Assembly: GCA_020440645.1 (NCBI GenBank)
Contig: JAGRNR010000031.1
Span: 1-47,150 of the forward strand
Direction of reading: 5' to 3'
DNA length: 47,150 nt
Source of the DNA: JAHEFU01 sp020440645
GTDB lineage: Bacteria > 4484-113 > JAFGCY01
The notes under the pieces were generated by a model, which made no database searches, was not told where the DNA came from, and was given only the letters and a program-made list of their open reading frames with translations. Position 1 is the stretch's first letter. Each line of letters starts with the position of its first letter. A program made the position numbers and the translations under genes. Below are positions 15,672-23,749 of the stretch, piece after piece.

Positions 15672-16859
15672 ATGCGCATTCAGCTTGACAGGCGGGGCAG
15701 GGCGGTGGTGCCCGTCATCGTTCTTTTGCTGATGCTCACGCTGATCTTCCTGTCCGTCAACAACTGGCGGCGCACGCAGCAGGCGGATGAACAGCTGCTG
15801 CTGGTCAGTGGCACCGTCGAAGCCCGCTACACCCGCATTGCCAGCCAGCTCGGCGGCCGCATCACTGAACTCCCGGTGGAGGAAGGAATGGATGTCATGC
15901 AGGGGCAGCTGATCGTGCGCACCGACCCGCTGGACCTCCCAATGCAGCTGGAACAGGCCAGCCGGGCGATCGAGACAGCGCAGGCCAACCTCGACCTGCT
16001 GCGGGAAGGCCCGACGCGTGAGGAACTGGCTGCAGCCCTGCATCGTGCAGAGGCTGCACAGAGCGCCTATGAGAACATCCAGCAGGGCAGCCGTGCTGAG
16101 GACATAGCCGCTGCTGAAGCCGCCGTCGCCCAGGCGCAGACGCGGCTCAACGATGCCCGCGATGAGCTGGGCCGTCTCGAACTGCTTTACGAAAGCGCTG
16201 TTGTCGAGGAGCGCAAGGTGGTCGCCGCCCGGGCCCAGGTCAGCCAGCTGGAGGATGCCCTCGCTTCAGCCAAAACCCGCGTTGAGCTTCTCAGGAACGG
16301 ACCGCGAGAAGAGGAAATCGAGCAGGCCCGCCAGCAGGCCGAAGCGGCCCGCAGTGATTATGAGCGCTTGAAACGCGGGGCGCGCGAGCAGGAAATCACG
16401 GCCGCCGAATCCAGCATCGCCGGTTTATACGCCGGACGCGACGCCCTGCAGGTGCGCCTAGATGAAACCAGCGTGAACTCACCGGCGGATGGCGAGATCA
16501 TCAACCTGCCTGTCAACATTGGCGACATGCTGCAACCGGGCCAGACCGTCGCCGAACTGCTGCTGCCTGACAGCATCTACATCCAGACCTTCATCCCGGA
16601 GGACCGGCTGGCCTGGATCAGTCTGGGCAGCCAGCTTGAATACTTCACCGATGGCGTCTCCGGCAGCGAACTGGCAACGGTCAGTTTTATCTCACCCGAG
16701 GCCGAATTCACTCCGCGCAACCTGCAGACCACGCAGAAGCGCGTCGAGCAGGTCTACCGCGTCAAGCTGCAGCCTGCGGCTGGCAGCGTGCTGCGGCCGG
16801 GACTCATCTGCGATGTGCGCATCCCGGCCCCGGAGGACGGTGATGGCTCGGACGGCTGA
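15672..16859 (+). CDS. HlyD-family periplasmic adaptor of an ABC exporter
   Basis: 395 residues. One N-terminal membrane anchor (13-29), then a lipoyl half-motif (IASQLGGRITELPVEEGMDV), a long alpha-hairpin of about 170 residues (Ala/Glu/Arg-rich coiled coil, with the repeated LLREGPTREEL / LLRNGPREEEI / LKRGAREQEI turns), the second lipoyl half (VNSPADGEIINLPVNIGDMLQPGQTV) and a beta-barrel end. It resembles the YbhG/YhiI group. It would link the inner-membrane ABC pump to an outer-membrane channel; no TolC-like gene is in the window. Its 3' end overlaps the ATPase gene by 17 nt. Confidence 0.88.
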   Translation: MRIQLDRRGRAVVPVIVLLLMLTLIFLSVNNWRRTQQADEQLLLVSGTVEARYTRIASQLGGRITELPVEEGMDVMQGQLIVRTDPLDLPMQLEQASRAIETAQANLDLLREGPTREELAAALHRAEAAQSAYENIQQGSRAEDIAAAEAAVAQAQTRLNDARDELGRLELLYESAVVEERKVVAARAQVSQLEDALASAKTRVELLRNGPREEEIEQARQQAEAARSDYERLKRGAREQEITAAESSIAGLYAGRDALQVRLDETSVNSPADGEIINLPVNIGDMLQPGQTVAELLLPDSIYIQTFIPEDRLAWISLGSQLEYFTDGVSGSELATVSFISPEAEFTPRNLQTTQKRVEQVYRVKLQPAAGSVLRPGLICDVRIPAPEDGDGSDG

Positions 16860-17793
16860 CGGGCCGGCGATCAGCGCAGCCGCGCTGACGATGCGCTTTG
16901 GCAGCTTCACTGCGGTGCAGGACGTGTCCTTCGATGTCTCCCCCGGTGAAATCTTCGGCTTCCTCGGGCCGAATGGCAGCGGCAAGTCCACCGTGATCCG
17001 CATGCTCTGCGGCCTGCTCAGGCCAACGGAGGGCAGCGGACACATCCTCGGGATGGACAGCAGCCGTGAGGCGGAATCCGTCAAGCGCAGCATCGGCTAC
17101 ATGAGCCAGAAGTTCTCGCTCTATCCCGACCTGACCGTACATGAGAATCTCTCATTCTACGGACGCATCTACGGTCTCGGCCGCCGGCTGCATGAACGGA
17201 TGGATGCCGTTGTCAACCAGCTGCACCTCGCGCCCTATGTGCAGCGACGTGCCGGGGCCCTGAGCGGTGGCTGGAAGCAGCGCCTGGCACTGGCCTGCGC
17301 CCTGCTGCACGAGCCAAGGGTGATGTTCCTCGACGAACCGACCGCCGGCATCGATCCTGTGGCACGCCGTGAACTGTGGGACTTCCTCTATGAGCTGGCC
17401 GGACGCGGTGTGACCCTGTTCGTCACCACGCACTACATGGACGAGGCCGAGCGCTGCAACCGGCTGGGCTACATCTACCTCAGCCGCATGCTGCTCTTGG
17501 GCACGCCGGATGAGCTGAAGGCCGACCCGCGTGTCACCCCGGGCAGCGCGCGCTGGTACGAAGCCGGGCTGGATGGGGTTGAGCCGCCGCTGGAGAAGCT
17601 GGGCAAGCAGGATGGCATCAGCGATGTGACCGTGTTTGGCAACACCCTGCACCTGCTGGCGGACAGCCGGGTGAGCCAGCCCCAGCTTTCGGAACTGGCC
17701 GGAGGCCTTGAATTCCGCGAAGGTGCCCCCACGCTGGAGGATGTGTTCGTGCGCCTCACCCGCCTGGCAGAGCAGCAGCGGAGGCAGCCATGA
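16843..17793 (+). CDS. ABC exporter ATP-binding protein
   Basis: 316 residues. Walker A GPNGSGKST (42-50), Q-loop YMSQKFSLYPDLTV, signature LSGGWKQRL (140-148, Trp in place of the usual Gln as in related drug/lipid exporters), Walker B MFLDEPTAGID (161-171) and H-loop TTHYMDEAERC. The C-terminal extension resembles multidrug ABC-2 ATPases. The ATG at 16843, with GGAGG 6 nt upstream, fits the ABC N-terminus; an earlier in-frame ATG (16489) would only encode the other-frame shadow of the adaptor gene. It overlaps both neighbours, so translation is coupled. Confidence 0.93.
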   Translation: MARTADGPAISAAALTMRFGSFTAVQDVSFDVSPGEIFGFLGPNGSGKSTVIRMLCGLLRPTEGSGHILGMDSSREAESVKRSIGYMSQKFSLYPDLTVHENLSFYGRIYGLGRRLHERMDAVVNQLHLAPYVQRRAGALSGGWKQRLALACALLHEPRVMFLDEPTAGIDPVARRELWDFLYELAGRGVTLFVTTHYMDEAERCNRLGYIYLSRMLLLGTPDELKADPRVTPGSARWYEAGLDGVEPPLEKLGKQDGISDVTVFGNTLHLLADSRVSQPQLSELAGGLEFREGAPTLEDVFVRLTRLAEQQRRQP

Positions 17794-18902
17794 TGCGCGG
17801 GCTGGGCGGGATCATCTACAAGGAATTCATCCAGATCACGCGCAACCCGGCCACGCTCGTGATCACGCTCCTGATCCCGATCATCCAGTTGATCATCTTC
17901 GGCTACGCCATCGACACCGAAGTGCGCAATGTGCGCACCGAAGTGCTTGACCTTGACAACACGCCCCAGAGCCGCGAATTCCTCAACCGCTTCAGGGCCA
18001 CCGGACTGTATGACATCCGCGGGTACGTAGCCAGTGCTTCCGAGCTGGAGTCCGCGATCGTCAGCGGGCAGGCTAGCGTCGGCATCCAGATCCCGTCCGG
18101 CTACGGCCGCGAACTGTCCGGCCGGCGGCCGGCAGAGATCCTCGTGTTGATCGACGGCAGCAATAACACGATTGCCAGCCAGACGATGTCAACCGCGCAG
18201 ACACTTGGCATCCGCATGTCCATTGAACAAGTGTCCGGCAGCAGCCCGGAGCAGTCCCTGCTCGTTGATGTCCGTCCGCGCTTCCTGTTCAACCCAGCGC
18301 TGCGCTCCGCCAACTTCTTCGTGCCGGGCCTCGTCGGCGTGATCCTGTTCCTCGTCACCATGTTGCTGACCAGTTTCGCGATTGTCAGCGAAAAGGAGCT
18401 CGGCACGATGGAGCAGCTGGCCGTCTCGCCCGTCAGCCGCGGTGGTCTGATGCTCGGCAAGATCCTTCCTTACCTGCTGCTTGGGATGATCCAGATGAAT
18501 GTCGTGCTTTTCTTCGCGCAGTTCATCTTCAAGGTGGAGATCGCCGGCAGCCTTCCGCTCCTCGAACTGCTGGCCCTGGTGTTCGTGTTCTCCTCGCTCG
18601 GGCTGGGCCTGATCATTTCCACGATTGCCAAAACACAGCTGCAGGCGATGCTGATGAGCTTCATGATCCTGCTGCCATCGATCCTGCTCTCCGGCTTCAT
18701 CTTCCCGCGCGAAAGCATGCCGCTGCCGATCTACGTGATCAGTGCATTGCTGCCGGTGACCTACTTCGTGGAGATCCTGCGTGGGGTGATCCTGCGCAGC
18801 GCCGGGATGGAAGCACTGTGGGATGAAGCGCTGGTGCTGACATGCATGGGCCTGGCCCTGCTGGCAATCGCCACGGTCCGCTTCAGGAAGACAGTGGGCT
18901 AG
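17790..18902 (+). CDS. ABC-2 type exporter permease
   Basis: 370 residues with the ABC-2 membrane layout: an N-terminal helix (LVITLLIPIIQLIIFGYAI), a large periplasmic domain of about 130 residues, then five C-terminal helices starting at FVPGLVGVILFLVTMLLTSFAIVSEKELGTMEQL, the typical cytoplasmic loop. It belongs with the YbhS/YbhR group. Only one permease is present, so the pump probably uses a homodimer. It overlaps the ATPase stop (ATGA) and ends just before the hairpin array. Confidence 0.9.
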   Translation: MMRGLGGIIYKEFIQITRNPATLVITLLIPIIQLIIFGYAIDTEVRNVRTEVLDLDNTPQSREFLNRFRATGLYDIRGYVASASELESAIVSGQASVGIQIPSGYGRELSGRRPAEILVLIDGSNNTIASQTMSTAQTLGIRMSIEQVSGSSPEQSLLVDVRPRFLFNPALRSANFFVPGLVGVILFLVTMLLTSFAIVSEKELGTMEQLAVSPVSRGGLMLGKILPYLLLGMIQMNVVLFFAQFIFKVEIAGSLPLLELLALVFVFSSLGLGLIISTIAKTQLQAMLMSFMILLPSILLSGFIFPRESMPLPIYVISALLPVTYFVEILRGVILRSAGMEALWDEALVLTCMGLALLAIATVRFRKTVG

Positions 18903-18903
18903 G

Positions 18904-19024
18904 GGAGGTCAGCTGTAAAGCTGACAACGGAGGCACTGCGAAGCTGTGCCATCGGAGTTGCGGCGCGAGCCGCGCAACGGAGCTACCCTCATCAGCGGTA
19001 GAAGGAGCTGAGCTAAGGAGCTGA
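18904..19024. repeat. tandem GGAG-hairpin array with an exact 25-nt period
   Basis: GGAG starts at 18904, 18929, 18954, 18979 and 19004, four successive steps of exactly 25 nt, with a last copy at 19017. Each of the first four GGAG words is followed by an imperfect hairpin whose arms differ from unit to unit: GTCAGCT/AGCTGAC with a GTAA loop; GCAC..GC/GC..GTGC; TTGCG..GC/GC..CGCAA with a GCGA loop; CTACC/GGTAG. The terminal AGCTGAC also matches the first unit. The array fills the whole spacer between the convergent genes at 18902 and 19041, starting two bases after the permease stop. Confidence 0.85.
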
Positions 19025-19040
19025 CTACACAGGCAACTTA

Positions 19041-19508
19041 TCAATCCATTTCCTTCATCACGCTCAGGAAGAAGTAGTCAAACTCAGGCTTGTGAGCTGA
19101 CCCTGTCTGGTGCGACAGTTCAACATACCAACCTTTCTCAGCAGCCAGCAAGCGGATGCGGATCACTCCATCGTCGTCAGGTTCCGTTGGATTATTGCCG
19201 TCCAGGCTATACCCCTGTTCCTGTGCTCGTTTGACAACATCAGCACTCATCGTGGCCCAGTCGCTGTCTCCGAGCGGGACCTTGTACATCACCCGGCCCT
19301 GTGACCCGGTCAGCATCATGTCCTTTGCCTGCTCCGGATGCTCAAGCAGGCTGGCGACGAGATCATGGTTTGACCGCTCCGCATCCCGGTCCTCCCACTT
19401 GATCTCGTGAGCAACACGATGAGAAATGCGGGAAATCTTCAAGCCGGCAACCAGCAGTATGCCAAGGCATGCCAACACGCTGAGTGCGATTCCTCTTTTA
19501 CCTGCCAA
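19041..19508 (-). CDS. membrane-anchored small protein, paralogue B
   Basis: 155 residues from a TTG at 19508, chosen because AGGAGG lies 6 nt upstream; it overlaps the stop of the previous gene by 11 nt. One N-terminal membrane segment (IALSVLACLGILLVAGL) precedes a soluble domain. That domain can be aligned with the product of the upstream gene: DW..M followed by a helix, GY..D, DGV.R and GW.V. Function is unknown. The pair arose by tandem duplication and is probably co-translated. Confidence 0.65.
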   Translation of the reverse strand: MAGKRGIALSVLACLGILLVAGLKISRISHRVAHEIKWEDRDAERSNHDLVASLLEHPEQAKDMMLTGSQGRVMYKVPLGDSDWATMSADVVKRAQEQGYSLDGNNPTEPDDDGVIRIRLLAAEKGWYVELSHQTGSAHKPEFDYFFLSVMKEMD

Positions 19509-19980
19509 AATTTTCCTCCTGTCCGCTGATGCTGTAGATGCCAATTGTCCATACATCACCAATTCCTGCATAGAAGAAGTGCACGAACCATTTGCCGTCT
19601 GGAGACTCCATCCTGAATACTGCACCATCTGACTCGTCACTCAGCCTTTTCATTTCCGGATCAAAGTAGTAGCCAAGGCCATCCAGTTTATTGATGAGTT
19701 GGGCTGTCATTCCTTTCCAATCATCGAGGTTGCTGCTATTAAGCACGTAACCGGTACTTCCGCCCGGACTTTGGATAGTCTCCGTGATGATGTAGTTGGG
19801 ATCAACTTCAAGTAATGTCTTCAGGAACTCACCATTAGCCTGTTGCACTTGCTCACTACGTTGAATGCCTTTTGCAAGGATGATTCGTAATCCAAGAAAC
19901 GACATTGCCAGAATAACGATCAGCGTGCAGATAAGAACTACCGGCTTTTTCAGTTCTTGAAAACACCTGAGACCCTTCAC
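19498..19980 (-). CDS. membrane-anchored small protein, paralogue A
   Basis: 160 residues from a GTG at 19980. One N-terminal membrane segment (VVLICTLIVILAMSFLGL) precedes a soluble domain with SSNLDDWKGMTAQLINKLDGLGYYFD, DGAVFRM and GKWFVHFFY, shared in pattern with paralogue B. A TTG farther upstream (20019) lies inside the period-7 array and is an unlikely start. Function is unknown. It follows rsmI on the same strand. Confidence 0.6.
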   Translation of the reverse strand: MKGLRCFQELKKPVVLICTLIVILAMSFLGLRIILAKGIQRSEQVQQANGEFLKTLLEVDPNYIITETIQSPGGSTGYVLNSSNLDDWKGMTAQLINKLDGLGYYFDPEMKRLSDESDGAVFRMESPDGKWFVHFFYAGIGDVWTIGIYSISGQEENFGR

Positions 19981-19983
19981 GCT

Positions 19984-20027
19984 ACACTCCCGCTCCAAAC
20001 TCCCCACTCCAACCGCCAACCTCCAAG
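19984..20027. repeat. 7-nt tandem array between rsmI and paralogue A
   Basis: On the minus strand the whole 47-bp spacer is built of about six TTGGAGN-like 7-nt units, giving several GGAG words just ahead of the GTG at 19980. Confidence 0.7.
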
Positions 20028-20864
20028 CTACGATCCCCCGAACCCCAGCTTCTTCAACCTGTTCGGCTTCACATCCAGCGCGAGGCTCAGGGCCTTCACC
20101 GCATCCTTGCTGGAGAAGCCGTTTTCCTGCAGCAGCTCCAGTCGCTCCTTGAGCATTGCGTCGTCATGTTCCTCATCTTCATTCACATGCCGGCCGCTGA
20201 CCGCGATGCTGAACTCGCCGGCGATCTTGATCTTCCTGAACACCGTCTCAACATCCGCCGGCCGGAACAGCACGAACTCCTCATGCATCTTCGTCATCTC
20301 GCGCCCGATCAGCACCTCGCGGTCCTCTTCAAGCAGATCGCACAGTTCCAGCATGTTGTCACGCACACGGTGTGGCGAGTCGAAGTAGAGCACCGGCATC
20401 GTGCTGTCGGCGATCGCCTTCAGGGCATCCGTGCGCTTGCCGCCGGTCTTCGGGATGAAGCCGTGGAAGGCGAAGTTGTTGTCCACGAAGGGGCAGGCCG
20501 CCAGCAGCGTCCCGAGCGCTGAGCAGCCCGGGATCACCTGCGGGATGATCCCGTTTTCGAATGCCTGGCGCACCAGCTTGCGCCCCGGGTCGCTCACCCC
20601 CGGCATGCCCGCATCCGTGATGAAGCCAACCTTGCGCCCCGCATCCACCTCATGGATCGCCTTCTTCCAGGCGCTTGGCTTGCTGTCATCCGGCAGCGAG
20701 CGCAGGTTGACGCGGCTGATACCGAAGTGGCTCAGCAGCTTGTGGGTCACCCGCGTATCCTCGCAGTACAGCACATCCAGTGTGCCCAGGATGCGCAGCT
20801 GGCGGCGCGATACATCGCCGAGGTTACCGATGGGGGAGCCGATGAGGAACAGTTCGCCGGGCAT
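20028..20864 (-). CDS. rsmI: 16S rRNA 2'-O-ribose C1402 methyltransferase RsmI
   Basis: 278 residues. It begins MPGELFLIGSPIGNLGDVS and has YCEDTRVTHKLLSHFGI, GFITDAGMPGVSDPG, IPGCSALGTLLAACPF and FHGFIPKTGGKR, the SAM-binding hallmarks of RsmI, which modifies the P-site region of 16S rRNA. It ends with a Lys-rich helix (KPNRLKKLGFGGS) similar to the C-terminal domain of the family. The ATG at 20864 sits 7 nt behind a perfect TATAAT, so I reject the in-frame start at 20963. Confidence 0.95.
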   Translation of the reverse strand: MPGELFLIGSPIGNLGDVSRRQLRILGTLDVLYCEDTRVTHKLLSHFGISRVNLRSLPDDSKPSAWKKAIHEVDAGRKVGFITDAGMPGVSDPGRKLVRQAFENGIIPQVIPGCSALGTLLAACPFVDNNFAFHGFIPKTGGKRTDALKAIADSTMPVLYFDSPHRVRDNMLELCDLLEEDREVLIGREMTKMHEEFVLFRPADVETVFRKIKIAGEFSIAVSGRHVNEDEEHDDAMLKERLELLQENGFSSKDAVKALSLALDVKPNRLKKLGFGGS

Positions 20865-20871
20865 GTGAGGA

Positions 20872-20877
20872 ATTATA
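20872..20877 (-). promoter_or_regulatory. -10 box (TATAAT) of rsmI, leaderless spacing
   Basis: TATAAT on the minus strand ends 7 nt before the rsmI ATG at 20864. Confidence 0.65.
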
Positions 20878-20991
20878 GGCGCGCGGGAAGTAGATAGGTA
20901 CAGGGCGTCATGGTGATAGAATACTGCGTCCCCGGACTGGCTGCATCCGCGCCTGCCGGGCATTCACGTATCTTGTAGAGAGAGTCTGCAC

Positions 20992-21210
20992 TTGTCGAAA
21001 GAAGAAGGAATTGAGGTAGAGGGTCGCGTAATCGAGGCTCTGCGAAACGGCATGTTCCGCATTGAGCTGGAGAACGGCAATGTGATCCTCGGCTACCTGT
21101 CAGGAAAGATCCGCAAGTTCCGCATCCGCGTGCTCAACGGCGACCGGGTGCTTGTTGCTTTGTCCCCATATGACCTGAACAAGGGTCGCATCGTTTACCG
21201 CTACAAATAA
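20992..21210 (+). CDS. infA: translation initiation factor IF-1
   Basis: 72 residues covering the whole S1-like OB fold: EGIEVEGRVIEALRNGMFRIELENG, ILGYLSGKIRKFRIRVLNGDRV and the end YDLNKGRIVYRYK. IF-1 blocks the ribosomal A site during initiation. The start is TTG with GAGAGAG about 10 nt upstream. It is not in the usual ribosomal-protein operon; it stands alone, divergent from rsmI. A TAGAAT box near 20916 would give a leader of about 70 nt. Confidence 0.96.
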   Translation: MSKEEGIEVEGRVIEALRNGMFRIELENGNVILGYLSGKIRKFRIRVLNGDRVLVALSPYDLNKGRIVYRYK

Positions 21211-21213
21211 GGT

Positions 21214-22257
21214 CTAGGCGGTCTGGCGTTCGCGCCCGCCGAAGTACAGCCAGGCCAGCCACAGGCTGAATACCACGACCCCGACTGCGATCTTGAGCGT
21301 ATAGAGCACGTTCAGCGGCAGGCCTTCCTCCGGTGTCAGCGGAGTGACGAAGGCCTCGATGATCCCCGCGACCACCAGTGTCAGCGTGGTCGCCAGCACC
21401 AGCTTGCCGGCATCCCCGACTGCTTCGCGCATCGCCTCACCACGTGGCCGCAGGCCGGGGAACACCCAGGCGAAGCCGATCTTCATCCCGGCCGCTCCGG
21501 CCAGGCAGATCGCCGGCAGCTCGATTGCGCCATGTGCGGCCACTCCGGCAATGAAGTACAGCGGCAGGTTGACATCCAGGCCGGGCGGGGTGGTGAAGTA
21601 CAGGAATGCGATCGCCCCCAGCATGTAGCCATTGAAGGCCATCATTATGAGCGCCGGTACCCCGCCGATGATGCCGAGCAGGAATGAGTTGAAGCCGACG
21701 CGGATGTTGTTGCTGGTGATCATGACCCACATCCCGCTGCGCTGGTCCTTCGGGATCTGGGCCGCCAGCCCGAGGTCAGCATCCTCATGCGCGGCCCGCA
21801 GGCTGGTCTGGTACTGGTTGATCATCTCCGGCCCGAGCACGGCGCGCGCCATGTCTGCATCCACCTGGCAATGGATCCAGCCGAGGAAGGCACAGACCGT
21901 CATTACCGCCGCACTGGCCAGTACCAGCCTGTGGCAGCGGCGCACGGCGCGCGGAATCTCCTCCAGCACGTACTCCAGCAGGCCAAGCCTGCGCTCCCCG
22001 AGCTTGCGGCCATAGATCACGCCATGCGCCCGGTTGCACAGTCCGCTGAGCTGCTCAACCAGCATCGGGTTGTCGCCGCGAGTGCGGAAGAGGGAGAGGT
22101 CGGAAAGGGTCTTGCGGTAGAGGGCGGGTAGTGCCGAAAGTTGTTCCTCACTGAGGCTCTGCAGTCCGCTGGACTGGATGCGGTCAAGGATCAGGCGCAG
22201 GCGTTCCCAGTCCGCTGAGCGCTCATCGAGCGAAAAATGCTGTCCGCCCTCCGGCAC
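21214..22257 (-). CDS. SpoIIM-like (DUF95) membrane protein
   Basis: 347 residues. A helical N-terminal part (LPALYRKTLSDLSLFRTRGDNPMLVEQLSGLCNRAHGVIYG) precedes five or six membrane segments, including VPALIMMAFNGYMLGAIAFL and AAHGAIELPAICLAGAAGMKIGFAWVFPG. This is the stage II sporulation protein M family, which is also common in non-sporulating bacteria. The real role here is unknown. The start is GTG; TACGAT lies 7 nt upstream on the minus strand. It is divergent from the gene at 22276, with only 18 bp between starts. The 3' ends of this gene and infA are 3 bp apart. Confidence 0.85.
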   Translation of the reverse strand: MPEGGQHFSLDERSADWERLRLILDRIQSSGLQSLSEEQLSALPALYRKTLSDLSLFRTRGDNPMLVEQLSGLCNRAHGVIYGRKLGERRLGLLEYVLEEIPRAVRRCHRLVLASAAVMTVCAFLGWIHCQVDADMARAVLGPEMINQYQTSLRAAHEDADLGLAAQIPKDQRSGMWVMITSNNIRVGFNSFLLGIIGGVPALIMMAFNGYMLGAIAFLYFTTPPGLDVNLPLYFIAGVAAHGAIELPAICLAGAAGMKIGFAWVFPGLRPRGEAMREAVGDAGKLVLATTLTLVVAGIIEAFVTPLTPEEGLPLNVLYTLKIAVGVVVFSLWLAWLYFGGRERQTA

Positions 22258-22260
22258 ATT

Positions 22261-22266
22261 TATAAT
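22261..22266 (+). promoter_or_regulatory. -10 box (TATAAT) before a TTG start
   Basis: A perfect TATAAT ends 9 nt before the TTG at 22276, and sets that codon rather than the ATG at 22237 as the start. Confidence 0.55.
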
Positions 22267-22275
22267 CGTATCATC

Positions 22276-23703
22276 TTGTCGGTTTCCCGTTCAGTTCCGG
22301 CCCTGCTGCTCTGCCTGCTGGGCCTCCTGCTCCCGTTCAATGCCTCTGCCGCGGACCAGCAGCTGCTGGGGATGCTGCGCCTGATCCCGCGCAGCCCCGG
22401 TGGACTGGCGGACCAGCCCCTGCCGCTGAAGCTATATGCCGAGGGTAACTTCTACTTCGACCTGGCCATCAGCGATGACCTGGCGGGGACGGAGTATGAC
22501 GACTACATCGAACGCCGCCTGAACCTGCTCAATGCGGCCTACAGCGTGGAACTGCGCGACCATGGCCGCACCACGGACTACGACTCTCAACGGGGTGGCG
22601 AGTTCTGGGCATCCGTCCCGGCGGTGGATGGCAGCTACCACATCCCGGCCAGCCTGCTGCCGGACCACGTCTACTCATGGGCGGTGATTGCCCAGGTCGA
22701 TGAGGGTGGCGGGGACATCATCAGCCTGCGCTCAGAGTCCCTGTACTTCCATACTTCCAGCGCCGGCCTGCTGCTGTCAGGCCGGGAAAGGCTCAGCCAG
22801 GATTCCCTGGCCTATGCGAATGCGCTGGCCCTGCTGGGGCGCCTGCAGCATGACGAGAACCAGGCGATGCTGCACAGCCTGCGCGGTGTCAGCAACTACG
22901 TGAACTATCCGCAGGCCACCAACAGCTACATCTGTACGGCGATCGAGCCACCGGGCAGCCGGCCCCTGCCATCCCCAGCACCGGATGAGCTGCTGGAGCT
23001 GCCCGACCTGCTGGAGCTGGGCGGAATAATGCGAGAAGCCCGCGAGCTGCACCAGTGGATCAGCAGTGGCCGTGAGGACATGGGCCAGCTGCGCAGCCTG
23101 TCCAACCGCTGCCGCCTGTTCGTGAATCGCGCCCAGTCCCGCAGTGATGACGCGCCGGAGGCCCTCGGCAGCCTGCTTGAAGCCGCCCGCCGGCTCGGCG
23201 TGGAGGAAGCACTGTCCGGGCCGGAGCGCCTGTCCCTGCTCAGCGAGCTGCTCTTGCTCGGTGACAAGCTGGTGGCCGGCGGCACCGTACGCCTGCAGGG
23301 TGACAGCCAGGCCAGCCTGTCCGACTACGCGCGCAGTTCAGAGCGGCGCCTGCGCCAGCTCAGCGACATGGACCCGGCACTGTACAATCTGCTTGGAGCC
23401 GATCGCGGGCGCTTCTGGCAGGAGTACTTCCGCAGCCAGCGAGCTGATCTTGCATTGCTGCGCGAGGAGCTGGGCCTGCCGGACAGTGGCCAGTCCCGCT
23501 CAAGTGCACTGATTTCGCAGTCAGCCGAACGGGCCAGGATGCAATTACCCGAGGCATTCGATGGTATGGAAGGGCAGCGGTACGCCGAAGCGGTCGCTGC
23601 ATTTGCTACACTTTCGCCCGCCGGAGACCCGCAGAAGCTCAGGGCCCTGCTGGAAGCCCAGCTGGCCTGGATAGCAGCCGCGGTCTGGCCCCGCAGAGAC
23701 TGA
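22276..23703 (+). CDS. exported helical protein of unknown function
   Basis: 475 residues from a TTG at 22276. A signal peptide (ALLLCLLGLLLPFNASAA) precedes an N-terminal beta-rich part (about 30-170, with repeated SYHIPASLLPDHVYSWAV-type strands). From about residue 230 on it is almost all helical with many Leu, Arg and Glu. No family recognised. It has no membrane segment after the signal, so it should be periplasmic. It ends 46 bp before pdxS. Confidence 0.7.
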   Translation: MSVSRSVPALLLCLLGLLLPFNASAADQQLLGMLRLIPRSPGGLADQPLPLKLYAEGNFYFDLAISDDLAGTEYDDYIERRLNLLNAAYSVELRDHGRTTDYDSQRGGEFWASVPAVDGSYHIPASLLPDHVYSWAVIAQVDEGGGDIISLRSESLYFHTSSAGLLLSGRERLSQDSLAYANALALLGRLQHDENQAMLHSLRGVSNYVNYPQATNSYICTAIEPPGSRPLPSPAPDELLELPDLLELGGIMREARELHQWISSGREDMGQLRSLSNRCRLFVNRAQSRSDDAPEALGSLLEAARRLGVEEALSGPERLSLLSELLLLGDKLVAGGTVRLQGDSQASLSDYARSSERRLRQLSDMDPALYNLLGADRGRFWQEYFRSQRADLALLREELGLPDSGQSRSSALISQSAERARMQLPEAFDGMEGQRYAEAVAAFATLSPAGDPQKLRALLEAQLAWIAAAVWPRRD

Positions 23704-23749
23704 CAACCGCCCGAACGGGGAGGCGGACCCAAACAGGAGTAACAGACAG

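Noticed and set aside
16489..16842. N-terminal extension of the ABC ATPase
   Set aside because: It lies in another frame of the adaptor gene, has no ATPase homology, and a good ribosome site marks ATG 16843.
18904..19024. CRISPR array
   Set aside because: The conserved part is only 4 nt, units are 25 nt, and the intervening parts are self-complementary; no cas genes.
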